Shown here piece after piece: positions 46,373-55,876 of a stretch of DNA of 64,000 bases. Origin of the DNA: DATJPR01 sp963811705 (GTDB lineage: Bacteria > Bacteroidota > Ignavibacteria > UBA10030 > UBA6906); the NCBI GenBank assembly GCA_963811705.1, contig CAWESL010000019.1, positions 62,001 through 126,000 on the forward strand, written 5' to 3'. Positions within the stretch are counted from its first letter, which is position 1. Each line of letters begins with the position of its first letter. The notes below the pieces were generated by a model that saw only the letters and a list, made by a program, of their open reading frames with translations, searched no databases and was not told the DNA's origin. Made by a program: the position numbers and the translations under genes.

Positions 46373-46771
46373 TCAGAACTCATGCCTGCAGAACCTACAG
46401 ATCTTTGCCTCCGCTTTAACCATCTCAGCGCACTGAGGGCACTTCTTTTCTGTCGCTACTGCAATTGGCTGAAGTGCAACATCCGGCCGTGGAGTATCGC
46501 AGATTTTATAGGTTCCATTCACCAAGACCTTCCTTGTACAACGACTCACAGCGTAGGAGTAATCCATACCACATCGGGGACAAACCCAGTTGGTCCGGCT
46601 TGCGTTGAGTCTGTCATCATTATTATTACTAACAACGGACGCAAGTATGACACCAATGATTCCAAGTAATAGTCCACCGAAGAACCATACCGCGACGTTG
46701 AGACCCCTCGAGTTTGCGATCATGGCCGATGCTATGCCGCAAAGGATGCAGATGATTATCAGTAGCTCCAT
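46373..46771 (-). CDS. Membrane protein with double zinc ribbon
   Basis: A 132-residue protein with GGAGGTG five bases before its ATG. Two N-terminal helices (LLIIICILCGIASAMIANSR and AVWFFGGLLLGIIGVILASV) are followed by two cysteine pairs each: CPRCGMDYSYAVSRCTRKVL, and a C-terminal CPQCAEMVKAEAKICRFCRH, which matches the small zinc-ribbon domain often found at the ends of membrane proteins. Role unknown; probably a scaffold or sensor. A partial element B lies upstream. Confidence 0.7.
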   Translation of the reverse strand: MELLIIICILCGIASAMIANSRGLNVAVWFFGGLLLGIIGVILASVVSNNNDDRLNASRTNWVCPRCGMDYSYAVSRCTRKVLVNGTYKICDTPRPDVALQPIAVATEKKCPQCAEMVKAEAKICRFCRHEF

Positions 46772-47480
46772 AAGTCACCTCCATGGTGCCGATTCGTACG
46801 AGTTATTTCCACGGCAATTTTACTTGAAGAGCCTTGCCAACGCACTCAACGATCTAACTGGATCCCAGTGACTACTCGCAGTCAAATGTCATTGCCTCCC
46901 CTTCCGCAACGTAGGGAAGGAGGCCTTTGTCAAGGATTTGTAACCTATCCATCATCATTCATGCCATCGGCGCCATGGGCAATTCTTGAGATAATCGGGC
47001 ATCTTCCAGAAGCAAAGGGTGTATTTCTTACTCTTGTGTGATCTTTTCATCGCACAATGAGCGGCAAGACGCTGAATGGGCGTTTCTTTGGCCTGGGAGT
47101 AACTACACGATTTGTCCTGGGTGCCACTGGGTTCTACCCCTAACGTCACATAGCGTCGTGATTTGTCCGAGCTTCGAGTGTCCAACGAAAAGAGGCGAAA
47201 GCGATGGTTTCCTGTGCGAAGATCTCATGGAACGTTGGGGGGTGCAAATGGGCGCTGCCCTGGGAATCGCTGACAGATCACCTCTTCCACGATGGGAGCT
47301 CTAGCCGGTGAAGCGGTCTCCCTCGAATATCATCGGATCTTCAAATGAGAAACGCGAGCACAGTCATGGCAGCAATCGAAGAGAGGAATAGGTGAATAGC
47401 GGAGGTATGAAGAACCAGGAAGTCATACATAGAAGACACGAAATTAAGACTGAGGCTTTGCATCACAGCTTTGCCGACGA
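46772..47480. other. Intergenic region with partial element B and hairpin
   Basis: GCCTCCCCTTCC...GGGAAGGAGGC forms a strong hairpin at 46894-46924, followed by a stretch (46924-46975) similar to the distal end of element B (CCTATCC-ATCATCATTCATGCCA). Short open frames further right (47038-47304 plus, 46955-47185 minus) are not supported. Confidence 0.45.
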
Positions 47481-48350
47481 TCATCGCCGTGCCACTTCTT
47501 CCGCCCCATCGTGGGGCACGGTAGTTGCAATGCCGGAGACCCTCGTGAGCTCATCATACGAAGCATTTAACCCCGCGCAGATCCGACGGAATTCTTCCAC
47601 GCCGTCGGGCAACAGCGTCTGTTCGATCACCTTAACGGCGTCCGCCAAATCATAGATCAGTCGCAGGAGCATCACAGCAGCTTCATACTGCCCAGAGTTT
47701 TCTTTGAGACGGGATTTCCAATAGGATAACCGCGCGTCAGCATACTCGACAAGGCTGCGCGGATACTGAAAGTCATGCGCACGATCCTCCTGACTCGTAT
47801 ACCGGTTGGTCTTCTCCAGCCAGACCGAGGCATTGGCATGCGACAGGTGATGGATGCAGCAGGGGGAATCGGGCGGCAGCGTCTGGATACGGTCACTCTT
47901 GAGGAGGACCCCGCCGTGGACGGTCTCCCTGAACTCGAGAGCTCCCCGTCGAAAGAATCGGTTGTGGTACTCCGGCCAATGGTATGCGTTTTCGCTATGA
48001 CGGCCAAGAATATAATGCCGCATCGGGATCGCAAGAATGTCGCAATCCAGGCCGGTCGCTTTTGTGCGCATAAATTCAATCCCGGCAGGCGAGAAGCATT
48101 CATCTCCGTCGAGAAAGATGATCGCATCATGGATGCATCGCGCGAAGGCTTCCTTGCGAGTGGCTTCAACGGTCGGTGACCATGGGACAGTGAGAAACTC
48201 GTCGGCATAGCGCCGGCAGATCGCGTCGGATCCATCGGTGGACGATTTGTCGATGACAACGAGCTGATCTACGAATCGGAGGGACCGCAGTGCCGTTTCG
48301 ACGATATCACCGTTGTTGTAATTGATCAGGAACGCAGAGATTGACGGCAT
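47481..48350 (-). CDS. Family 2 glycosyltransferase
   Basis: A 289-residue protein from ATG 48348-48350 (a GTG two codons earlier is possible). GT-A fold of the WaaE/KdtX-like GT2 group: SAFLINYNNGDIVETALRSL, VVIDKSSTDGSDAI, and the metal-binding D-x-D-like FLDGDECFSP; then RHYILGRHSENAYHWPEYHN and RFFRRGALEFRETVHGG. It adds a sugar to lipopolysaccharide core or another glycan on the cytoplasmic face. The C-terminal 80 residues are helical. It is isolated from other glycan genes here. Confidence 0.85.
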   Translation of the reverse strand: MPSISAFLINYNNGDIVETALRSLRFVDQLVVIDKSSTDGSDAICRRYADEFLTVPWSPTVEATRKEAFARCIHDAIIFLDGDECFSPAGIEFMRTKATGLDCDILAIPMRHYILGRHSENAYHWPEYHNRFFRRGALEFRETVHGGVLLKSDRIQTLPPDSPCCIHHLSHANASVWLEKTNRYTSQEDRAHDFQYPRSLVEYADARLSYWKSRLKENSGQYEAAVMLLRLIYDLADAVKVIEQTLLPDGVEEFRRICAGLNASYDELTRVSGIATTVPHDGAEEVARR

Positions 48351-48926
48351 ACGCACTTTCCCGTACCATGTAGTCCTCGAAAGATACTGAATTCTTCTAA
48401 TAATCCTATCTTGGCAGAGGTTAATTTCTCCCTTCTGGGATCGGCGCGACGAGTCCCCGGATGATCCTAGATCGGAGACCCCTCATCTTGCTTGGTGGTG
48501 GAGGCAACAATCGAAGAAACCAATCAGGCAAATGGGCCGAGTTGGAAGCTCACCTACTGCCTCTTGTTCAGTCAGATGCCGCCCACATCAAGGGAGTGCT
48601 CCACTCCCGCAGCAAGTTTCACACGTTCGCTCCCTTTTGGTATTGAACATCTCCAGCCATAGCTGTTGGTATCCGCTGCTCTACTTAGTAACCAACATAG
48701 CCATCCAATCGACGCACGATTTTTGTCTCTGGCGTAACGCAATCGCCGATTCTGCGTCATGATTCTCGCTCCATGTTTCAGCGCAACGGGATGTTTTTTG
48801 ACAATTGGATTTTGTCCGGTTGTGCGATGGGATTCTGGGTTGCCAAGAAATGGGTCCCGTCTGTGTCTATGGTCGGATGAAAGAAAGAAGAGGGCCCGGT
48901 GATTGCCAGACCCCGAGGAGATCCCA
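48351..48926. other. Intergenic region, no gene supported
   Basis: Open frames on either strand are short and unlike known proteins. A TTGACA near 48797 (plus) has no matching -10 hexamer. Confidence 0.35.
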
Positions 48927-49277
48927 TCAGTCCCACCACAAGAATATCATCGGAGGAATGTTCTTGAACTTTCCCCCGAATTCCTGTCCAGCTTGGATTT
49001 TTATCGAATCACAAGAGAAGAAGTGCTTGCCGAGGATCGATATCGTCTTCTTAAGATCAGAATCTTGGATATCAGCCCCGTTTTTTTCGAGCGCGTAGAT
49101 CGTGGGAATGGAGAAGTGGGTGACGCCGCTTATGTCAAGCTCTAGAAGTTCAGCGGTCCAGATTTCCGGTTTGGTTTTGAAGAGTCTGACTACTGTCTTG
49201 GGATCAGGTCCCGCATTGTGAGCCATTACCAGACCTTTCTTTATTAAGCCCGTCAGAATCTTGAGGTCGGCTTTCAT
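48927..49277 (-). CDS. Hypothetical protein (116 aa)
   Basis: Starts MKADLKILTGLIKKGLVMAH and has a normal soluble composition (PKTVVRLFKTKPEIWTAELL, then GVTHFSIPTIYALEKNGADI). No family recognised, no ribosome-binding site. The opposite strand is also open (48903-49145), so the strand choice is a judgement based on composition. Confidence 0.4.
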   Translation of the reverse strand: MKADLKILTGLIKKGLVMAHNAGPDPKTVVRLFKTKPEIWTAELLELDISGVTHFSIPTIYALEKNGADIQDSDLKKTISILGKHFFSCDSIKIQAGQEFGGKFKNIPPMIFLWWD

Positions 49278-49351
49278 GACTTATTGTCCCATAGTGGCGG
49301 ATGATTACCGAGCTGTAGTCGTTGGTGCACAACATCATTGATGCACTTGAA

Positions 49352-50176
49352 TCAGCGATCCTCTGGCAGCCCACAAAAAATGCAGTGTTTGTGCCCTGGA
49401 TCATCGGATTCGTCATAGATGCAGTTCCCGATGGGTGACGGGAGACAACCACAAATGGTCCTCCTCCCTAGGCTGAGCCGATCTGAAATTGCATGCTTTG
49501 CAGCTGGGCTATTAAAAAACCTTGGATCGGTTTTCAGGAAATATTTGACTGTTTGAATATCGGTGGAGAGTATAGTGGGTAACACCAGACTGACTTTCGC
49601 GAGTTGCTGGTAGACCTCCCTGCAATATGAATCGATGACAGTGCTAAAGCTGGCATAGCCATTGCCCCCCGTAAAGGAATCCGCGATCCAGGCTACTTCG
49701 TTTGTGGAAGCATCACACAAGGTTGTTCGCACTTGAGCCCATGGCTTCTCGATCGTTCCGCCTCCGAGCAGTGTGGTCACTGACGTCCAACGATCCGCGG
49801 CAGTATTGTGGGAGGTCTTTGTTACTGCTTGGGTGGGAGGGATGTATATCTTCTCAACTCCAGTTTCACCGACATCCACAACTAGGTAGGCGTCAAATTG
49901 ATATTTGAGCAACGTGTCTCTCATTTGTTCTTCCGAAAACTTTCTCGTCGGAGAAAACAAACGTATGGCTTCCTCGGCGGATAAGTGCTTCTCAGTGAAG
50001 GCCTGGACGAGGTGAGATTCCAACCATAGCCTTTGGGAAAGATTGTTTGATCTGGCGACAACCAGAAGATTGGCAAAATTCTTGTTGCGGTAGGATGGAT
50101 CTACGAATGATGTCATGCTCGTGGACGCGCATCCTGAAATAATGACGCATAAAAGACCTATCAAGAACCCTTTCAT
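49352..50176 (-). CDS. Putative lipoprotein with C-terminal Cys-rich tail
   Basis: A 274-residue protein from ATG 50174-50176 with GGGAGGG upstream. Lipoprotein signal MKGFLIGLLCVIISGC. Residues 30-180 resemble the GNA1162/CsgG-like stress-lipoprotein fold only loosely: an NKNFANLLVVARSNNLSQRL start and YLVVDVGETGVEKIYIPP strand. The end has CGCLPSPIGNCIYDESDDPG and then HKHCIFCGL, a possible metal site unusual for a lipoprotein; it could be read-through into non-coding sequence. Function unknown. Element B copy 1 lies upstream. Confidence 0.6.
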   Translation of the reverse strand: MKGFLIGLLCVIISGCASTSMTSFVDPSYRNKNFANLLVVARSNNLSQRLWLESHLVQAFTEKHLSAEEAIRLFSPTRKFSEEQMRDTLLKYQFDAYLVVDVGETGVEKIYIPPTQAVTKTSHNTAADRWTSVTTLLGGGTIEKPWAQVRTTLCDASTNEVAWIADSFTGGNGYASFSTVIDSYCREVYQQLAKVSLVLPTILSTDIQTVKYFLKTDPRFFNSPAAKHAISDRLSLGRRTICGCLPSPIGNCIYDESDDPGHKHCIFCGLPEDR

Positions 50177-50307
50177 TTTTCCCTCCCGAGACATATCACT
50201 GGGATCAGGCCAACTCACCGATTATCAGCCAGCGCACAATATTCGTAGCTTGGCTCTCTCTCGAACCATACGCCATTGAATTCGTAGACCCCCTCGACAA
50301 GATCGGA

Positions 50308-50550
50308 AAGAGAGCCCTTCGTCAAAGATCTGCCCCCTATCGCTCATCATCTATGCCAGCTTCAGCACGGTCAATTAGAACGAGAATTGAGGCTTTGCGA
50401 CACAGGAAAGAGAAGTTTTTTACCCATCTGTGTAAATCTATCTGACAGAGATGGCATCCCTGACATAGTGATTCGAACCAGGTGGGAGCTCGACTGAAGC
50501 AAGAAAGGCCCGGCGAGCCGAGCCTTGAACGTACCCTGCAGTGAAAGAGT
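50308..50550 (-). repeat. Element B copy 1
   Basis: About 240 bases closely matching 57540-57779 and joined directly to a T9SS sorting-domain coding end. It includes a terminator-like hairpin and an inner CCATCTCTGT/ACACAGATGG stem near 50430-50460. No open frame is shared. See findings. Confidence 0.65.
50505..50526 (-). terminator. Intrinsic terminator within element B copy 1
   Basis: AAGGCCCGG/CCGAGCCTT stem (one mismatch: a C-A opposition) then TTTCTTGCTT on the minus strand, 24 bases past the sorting-domain stop. Confidence 0.55.
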
Positions 50551-50885
50551 CACCGCACGAGCATCAATTTCTTCGTCTCCGTGTACGTCCCGGCCTGCAG
50601 GCGATAGAAGTAGACGCCGCTGGCGAGATTGTGGGCGTCGAAACGAACTTCGTGATAGCCGGCTTCGATGTCATCATTCACAAGTTCAGCGACTTTCTGG
50701 CCGAGAGTGTTGTAAACGGTCAGGAAAACGTGTGAGGGATGTGGGAGACCGTAGCGGATGGTAGTTGTCGGGTTGAAGGGGTTGGGGTAAGCGCGGAAAG
50801 TCCGAAATGAAGAGATGGCACTTCCAGCCCAACATGCGCTACCAGCTGCCCTTGTCATACCGTTGGGCACTACTCCCAAAATCAA
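50550..50885 (-). pseudogene. Orphan complete T9SS sorting domain
   Basis: Encodes AYPNPFNPTTTIRYGLPHPS, VFLTVYNTLGQKVAELVNDD and the rest of a full sorting domain to KKLMLVR, but only about 33 residues of unrelated sequence precede it. There is no signal peptide, so it cannot reach the T9SS on its own. It is either the leftover 3' end of a larger gene or a mobile tail module. The downstream element B is intact. Confidence 0.75.
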
Positions 50886-51024
50886 CTGAGTATGGAATTA
50901 TTCCTGAAGAGGATTTCGATGCCATTGCTTTTCCCGAAAAGTCCTAAACCTCGTTCGAGTAACAACTTTGTGATCATGGTCGTTGCATGACCAACTACAG
51001 GACTGAGCGTCTGCACTCTTTCCT

Positions 51025-52212
51025 TCATCTTACAATCTTATGTTTCCACGAGTAACCGTTGTCTGTGGAGATATACATATTGTCAAAACCAGAAGAGCAA
51101 AAGACGGCATGCCGCAGCCGATCCGTCCAGAGATATGCTCCCACCAAGTCGCCTGTGCCTAAAATCCCACTGCTAGTCCAGTTTCGTCCACGGTCTTCAG
51201 ATCGAGTCAGCACCCATGTTTCGCCGGGAACGCCATCAGAATAATTGGTCGTAGCGAAACCTACTTGAATGATCGAGCCATCTCCACAAACGGAAGTTTG
51301 AAATTCTGAAGTTCGTGCTTTGTGTGGTACCTCCTCCCAGGTTTTTCCGTCATCAGCCGAATAGTAGTAGAAGTTTGTATAATTCCCCGAACTTGAAACA
51401 TAGGATCTGGCCATGTTAAATGCCACGATTTCTCGTCTTCCCAAAAACGCAATGCTACTGATCTCACGAATGCTCAATAGTTGCCACGTCAAACCCTCGT
51501 CTTGAGAACGGTACACGTTTCGCTCCCCTTCCAGATGAGAAAAAGAGGATCTGACTTGAATTCGAGCAAAGAGGGTCCCCTCGGGATCGATTTGAAGTGT
51601 CAGAATCTTTTCTGCTTCAAGCTTTGTAAGAATCCATGACTTTCCGCAATCAGTCGATTTCCAGACTCTATCCTTTCCACCGCTAGCAGTAATGCCATAA
51701 ATTAAGGACTCCGAGGCAGAGGCAATCATAAAGTTTGCAAAAGAGCGTGTGGGCGCTTTGGAAGGAGGATAGAACCTGTGCCAAGATTGGCCGCCATGAC
51801 TAAAGTAGTAGTTGAACCCTTGAGTGATTTTATAGATTGAATCGACCAAAGATGCTGAGTCCGTTGCCATGCAATAGGCAATGAGATTATCGTGCCCCGA
51901 ATCAAAGATGAACCCTGCATCTCCCATCCCCGGAGGAAAACCGTGTTTATTATCGAGGGAGATCTTGTTCCAGCTGTCGCCAAGATTCTCGGAAGAAAAC
52001 AAACCATAGTTCGTAGCTGCGAAGACCTCACCATTGGTAGCCACTACTGCTGAAGTAACGAGGATGCTTGAGTCAGTTTGCCCGCCTTGGAGCTGAGAAG
52101 GTTGTGGAGAGGGAGAGTTATCCTGACGAGCGAGGACGGTGAGAATAATCAGAACGATTACTCCAGTGGCTACCACGAACCACAAGATGCGCAGATTCGA
52201 ACGCGAGTGCAT
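51025..52212 (-). CDS. Membrane-anchored BNR/sialidase-like propeller protein
   Basis: A 395-residue protein from ATG 52210-52212 with AAGGGACG upstream. One N-terminal signal-anchor helix (ILWFVVATGVIVLIILTVLA), a Ser/Pro/Gln linker, then four or five Asp-box repeats (SSENLGDSW, SHGGQSWHRF, KSTDCGKSW, YRSQDEGLTW, YSADDGKTW, RSEDRGRNW, ISTDNGYSW). A six- or seven-bladed propeller is expected. There is no T9SS sorting domain, so unlike the protein at 39400 it stays in the inner membrane facing the periplasm. Ligand unknown. First of the accessory block 51-64 kb. Confidence 0.7.
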   Translation of the reverse strand: MHSRSNLRILWFVVATGVIVLIILTVLARQDNSPSPQPSQLQGGQTDSSILVTSAVVATNGEVFAATNYGLFSSENLGDSWNKISLDNKHGFPPGMGDAGFIFDSGHDNLIAYCMATDSASLVDSIYKITQGFNYYFSHGGQSWHRFYPPSKAPTRSFANFMIASASESLIYGITASGGKDRVWKSTDCGKSWILTKLEAEKILTLQIDPEGTLFARIQVRSSFSHLEGERNVYRSQDEGLTWQLLSIREISSIAFLGRREIVAFNMARSYVSSSGNYTNFYYYSADDGKTWEEVPHKARTSEFQTSVCGDGSIIQVGFATTNYSDGVPGETWVLTRSEDRGRNWTSSGILGTGDLVGAYLWTDRLRHAVFCSSGFDNMYISTDNGYSWKHKIVR

Positions 52213-52393
52213 TTGAACGTCCCTTTTCGGTTCTGGAACAGCAAACACTTGGAATGGACAACCTCACTACTCACGCTGACTCCATCTTTCGTGAATTATT
52301 CTACCGCACTTTGGACAGATCATGGCGACTATTTCCTTTGCTTGGAATCTCAGTTTGATTGGCACTTGATCTCACGTGGATCAACATCAGGGG

Positions 52394-53560
52394 CTAGTTG
52401 GTTAATCGCAATACGTGTTTTCGAATCGATCCCAGAACATCCTCTGGTCTAAAGGCCACAATGATATAATCCAATGCACCGCGAGCATATGCCTCTGCCT
52501 TTGTCTTCTCATCAGCAAGCCCAGATATGACAACTACTTTCATTTCAGGAAATGTGTTCTTGATGTTGGTTAAAAGGGTCAATCCATTCATGCGCGGCAT
52601 CATTATGTCCGTCGCAACCAGATCAAACTGGGACACTTGCAGCATGCGAAGAGCTTCATCACCATCGCCAGCGGCTGCTGCAATGTACTCTTCGCTTCGA
52701 AGCAGGTCGACAATCAAGTCCCGCACCCCCGGCTCATCATCGACAACAAGTACTCGATGGTGGCGAGGTCGCCCCCCATTCACAGTCTCCCTTTGACCAG
52801 CCCCCTCCTCCGTTGAAATTCTTGGAGCTGGGTCTTCCAACGCTAGAGTTTCGCACACACAGTGAGAGTCAAGTAGTCTGCGTGCTTCTTCCGAACCCAA
52901 TTCCACCGCTGTTCTAACATCCTCCCATGCCTTCGCTTCGTTGCCCAAGACTCCAAAGGCACACCCACGGTTTAGGAATGCGTTCGCATGACGTGGATCA
53001 AGTTCGATTGCTCTGGTGAAGTCCTCGATTGCCCCCTCGTTATCATCGATGGCACGTTTCGCAATTCCACGGGAGTAATGGGCATCCACAGACTTCGGAT
53101 TCAGTTCGATCGCCTTTGTGAAGTCAGCGAGTGACCCATCACTATCTTTGGGTTCAATGTGATAGCGCGCAATCGCCCGATTGTAGTAGGCATCAAAGTA
53201 GAACGGATTATTGTCGAGAGCTAGTGTGTACGACGCTACGGCACCTCGCCAGTCTCCGGCCGCTTGTTTCGATAACGCTGCGGCAAAGAAAGTTGCTCCA
53301 GGAGCGAAAGATTTATCCAATGATGTGCGACGTCTCCGTGTCCACGAGGGGTCTAAGCCCGTCAATCGAATCGCCCAAGCAATGCCAAACCCAATACCTA
53401 GTGGGCACCAAGAATCCAGTAAGTTGGACGTCAATGCTGCCGCACCGAATGTGAGAGCCGCCAACAATATGCCGATGTGCTTCGATTTCGCGTACGAGAA
53501 GACCAGGCCGAAGAACAAGAAGACAAAGGCAATTTGGAATATATTGAGAATTAACGCCAT
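52394..53560 (-). CDS. Membrane-TPR-receiver fusion protein
   Basis: A 388-residue protein of unusual layout. Two or three N-terminal helices (3-22, 29-47, 52-67) are followed by four TPR units (about 88-235; e.g. YYNRAIARYHIEPKDSDGSL, DFTRAIELDPRHANAFLNRG) and a C-terminal response-regulator receiver (268-388). The receiver has D274/D275 (VLVVDDEPG), phospho-acceptor D318 (ATDIMMPRMNG) and S346 (VVISG), but the conserved lysine is replaced: DYIIVAF instead of DYI-x-KPF (V368). Phosphorylation-driven switching is thus doubtful. It probably assembles a membrane signalling complex through its TPRs. No output domain or kinase is nearby. Confidence 0.85.
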   Translation of the reverse strand: MALILNIFQIAFVFLFFGLVFSYAKSKHIGILLAALTFGAAALTSNLLDSWCPLGIGFGIAWAIRLTGLDPSWTRRRRTSLDKSFAPGATFFAAALSKQAAGDWRGAVASYTLALDNNPFYFDAYYNRAIARYHIEPKDSDGSLADFTKAIELNPKSVDAHYSRGIAKRAIDDNEGAIEDFTRAIELDPRHANAFLNRGCAFGVLGNEAKAWEDVRTAVELGSEEARRLLDSHCVCETLALEDPAPRISTEEGAGQRETVNGGRPRHHRVLVVDDEPGVRDLIVDLLRSEEYIAAAAGDGDEALRMLQVSQFDLVATDIMMPRMNGLTLLTNIKNTFPEMKVVVISGLADEKTKAEAYARGALDYIIVAFRPEDVLGSIRKHVLRLTN

Positions 53561-53695
53561 AGGTGTTGCTTTCTCAGCTCTGAATCCGCCTCGATGGAAT
53601 TGTGTTGCATGGATTTTCGCTTGTCAATGGCATCACTCATTTGTTCGATTCCAGCTTTCGTGACTCGCCAACCATTATGTCGATGCGGTCGAGAG

Positions 53696-54259
53696 CTATG
53701 GTCGTACACTTTCCCGCCAGATGCCCTCCTGAGGGAATTTGCTCATGGCGTATGGGACCATTCTACTAGCAGCATACAAGACATCCCGTGTACTTCCATC
53801 GCTTGTGCAATCTGCAGACCAGATAGCTTGCTTATCGCCGTCGTTGACAAAACAGATTATCTTGACAGATCGCGAATAGTAGGTATCTGTTTCAACCTGC
53901 TGTGTTACGTTCTCCCATTTCTTGGTCTTGATATTATAATCGCCCGTACGATGCGAATTTGTTTCTTGCTTCGTGTCCATCCCGAATTCTACCGAGAAGA
54001 CGAAACTAGCGTCTTCGATTCCAGATTTCTTCCACCCCTTGCCTCGCAATGTAGTGTCGATTAGATATTGCAGCTTTCTCTCGATAACCGGATCTCGATT
54101 GAGCGTGTCTGACCTGAATGAGTATGTTGAAGGTCCCATTGACACTGATGAGAATGGATCAGATCTCGCTGCCACTTCAAATACGAGTCGTGTGCAACCT
54201 GAGAAAGTCAGGATAAGGGCCGCGGAGAAAATTGCTTTCAAGAATGAAAAAGGAATCAT
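53696..54259 (-). CDS. DUF4136-like lipoprotein
   Basis: A 187-residue protein with signal MIPFSFLKAIFSAALILTFS and lipobox FSG-C (Cys22). The body shows the DUF4136-type pattern: an early aromatic strand (STYSFRSDTLNRDPVIERKL), then helix QYLIDTTLRGKGWKK and VFSVEFGMDTKQE. Such lipoproteins are common, outer-membrane-attached and uncharacterised. It lies directly upstream of the TPR-receiver gene and downstream of the HtrA-like lipoprotein gene on the same strand. Confidence 0.7.
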   Translation of the reverse strand: MIPFSFLKAIFSAALILTFSGCTRLVFEVAARSDPFSSVSMGPSTYSFRSDTLNRDPVIERKLQYLIDTTLRGKGWKKSGIEDASFVFSVEFGMDTKQETNSHRTGDYNIKTKKWENVTQQVETDTYYSRSVKIICFVNDGDKQAIWSADCTSDGSTRDVLYAASRMVPYAMSKFPQEGIWRESVRP

Positions 54260-54416
54260 ATTTGGACTCCTCGACAGTCAACTTGACCTTGAATCCGAGA
54301 TTTGAGATGGGCTTCGCGTGATGCATCTTCTATTGGCCGATTCAGATATCGTCTCTTACAAAATGCCCACGTTCTAATTTCCACTGGCTCCAGCCATATG
54401 CACTACCACATTGCGC

Positions 54417-55601
54417 TCAGTTCTTCGAAGCCTCGATCAGAACAATCGAAGATTTGTATGACTGCATCAATTCCGCGGCACTGAGATTTTGCAGTGACGT
54501 ACTCGTTACAAATCTGTTGTCACGGGGCAGACGTTGCAACAGGTTTCCCAAATAGTTGATCTTCACGGCAAAGTTGACGTTTTGCGGAATCGTCCCCTGC
54601 TGAGCGATGAAGTACGCATTGTTTGCAGTCGACGTTACTATCCCAACGACTTCGCCATGGACGTTGAAAAGCGGGCCCCCGCTATTCCCTGGTTGGATCG
54701 GCACGCTCATTTGCATCATGCGAGGATCATCACCGAAGCCAACCGTACTGTTTATGATCCCCTCGCTGATCCGGGGCCGGCGTCCAAGTTCTGCGGTGAG
54801 AGGGTATCCAACTGTGAAGACCTTATCGCCATCCTTCACGTTTCTGACATCACCGACGTCGAGAGGCTTCGATTGAGCGAGCACCAATTTGCTCGAAACG
54901 TCGTCCTTGATTACCAAGCGTAAAAGGGCGAGATCGTTGACTTGGTCCTTCATAACCAAAGTGGCAGGAAAGCGGTTGCCATTTAGGTCGATTGTGATCT
55001 CCACTGCATCCGCTACCACATGATAATTCGTTGCGATGACATCGCTGGTAATGAAGAAACCTGTCCCAGTTGCCAAGATTGTGCGTGATCTAGAAATTGA
55101 GGGAGTTGGAGCCTCCTTGGTCGGATAAAGCCGAATGAGCGTGGTCTTCTCCTCGGTCCCATAGTAACCAGTGGGCAAGAACATTTCGATCATGTTCTCG
55201 TTGGGCATTGTAGCTGTCGTGCCTTGACTCGACTTGTCGCCCATGAAGTACATTACAGAGTAGACGTATGGGGAGACAGACGGTTTGAACAATACCTTTG
55301 TCTCTCCGACTTTCCAACCGTCCGTGTTGGATTCGGTCAGCACTCCGATGTATTGATACTGCGGATATTCCGGAAGGATCTTCTTTACCACTGCGATCTC
55401 ATAGGTGTTATTCTCCCATGCCCATATGCCTTCAATAAGATCGAGTGTCCTACCAGAGAATTGACTGGCGATGATACTATCTCGAGAAATCCTACCGAAA
55501 GGAGAAGGCCGGTCAGCTCGATAATAGGGGTTGCATCCTGTGATCAACGCTACGACAATCAGAGACGCAAAGACTGCTGGGGTCCTGGTCAATTTCTTCA
55601 T
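54417..55601 (-). CDS. Trypsin-like (HtrA-type) serine protease, lipoprotein
   Basis: A 394-residue protein from ATG 55599-55601 with GAGGGA upstream. Lipoprotein signal MKKLTRTPAVFASLIVVALI ending TG-C23. The first 170 residues are a unique beta-rich region; residues 175-350 form an S1C protease: H194 (IATNYHVVADA), D223 (VNDLALLRLV), S307 (PIQPGNSGGPLFNVHG). There is no PDZ domain, which normally regulates HtrA; the N-terminal region may replace it. Probably an envelope protein quality-control or processing enzyme. Confidence 0.85.
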   Translation of the reverse strand: MKKLTRTPAVFASLIVVALITGCNPYYRADRPSPFGRISRDSIIASQFSGRTLDLIEGIWAWENNTYEIAVVKKILPEYPQYQYIGVLTESNTDGWKVGETKVLFKPSVSPYVYSVMYFMGDKSSQGTTATMPNENMIEMFLPTGYYGTEEKTTLIRLYPTKEAPTPSISRSRTILATGTGFFITSDVIATNYHVVADAVEITIDLNGNRFPATLVMKDQVNDLALLRLVIKDDVSSKLVLAQSKPLDVGDVRNVKDGDKVFTVGYPLTAELGRRPRISEGIINSTVGFGDDPRMMQMSVPIQPGNSGGPLFNVHGEVVGIVTSTANNAYFIAQQGTIPQNVNFAVKINYLGNLLQRLPRDNRFVTSTSLQNLSAAELMQSYKSSIVLIEASKN

Positions 55602-55876
55602 GGTTCCCTCACTGATCTCTGGACAAGACCGTTTGGGCCAATGTCGTGTTGGGGAAATCAGAATACGGCCCATGTTGACTGGTCGATCTTGCCCTCGACT
55701 CAGGTGAAGACTCCGGAGAATCGGTCACGTGTGAGCCGCCGATATCGTTCAAAGCCACCTCAAATACGGTTCAGGTCTGCGAAGCGTCCACCCGCCAATC
55801 CAGGGATCGAGTTAAGGGTCCCCAGAAGAACGTCAGACAAAACATTTACGACGATCGACGAAATCAGCTCTCTCGA

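Noticed and set aside
46894..46924. Strong hairpin as terminator
   Set aside because: There is no T-tract on the minus strand, and only CTTTGT on the plus strand where no gene ends; kept only as a structure within an intergenic region.
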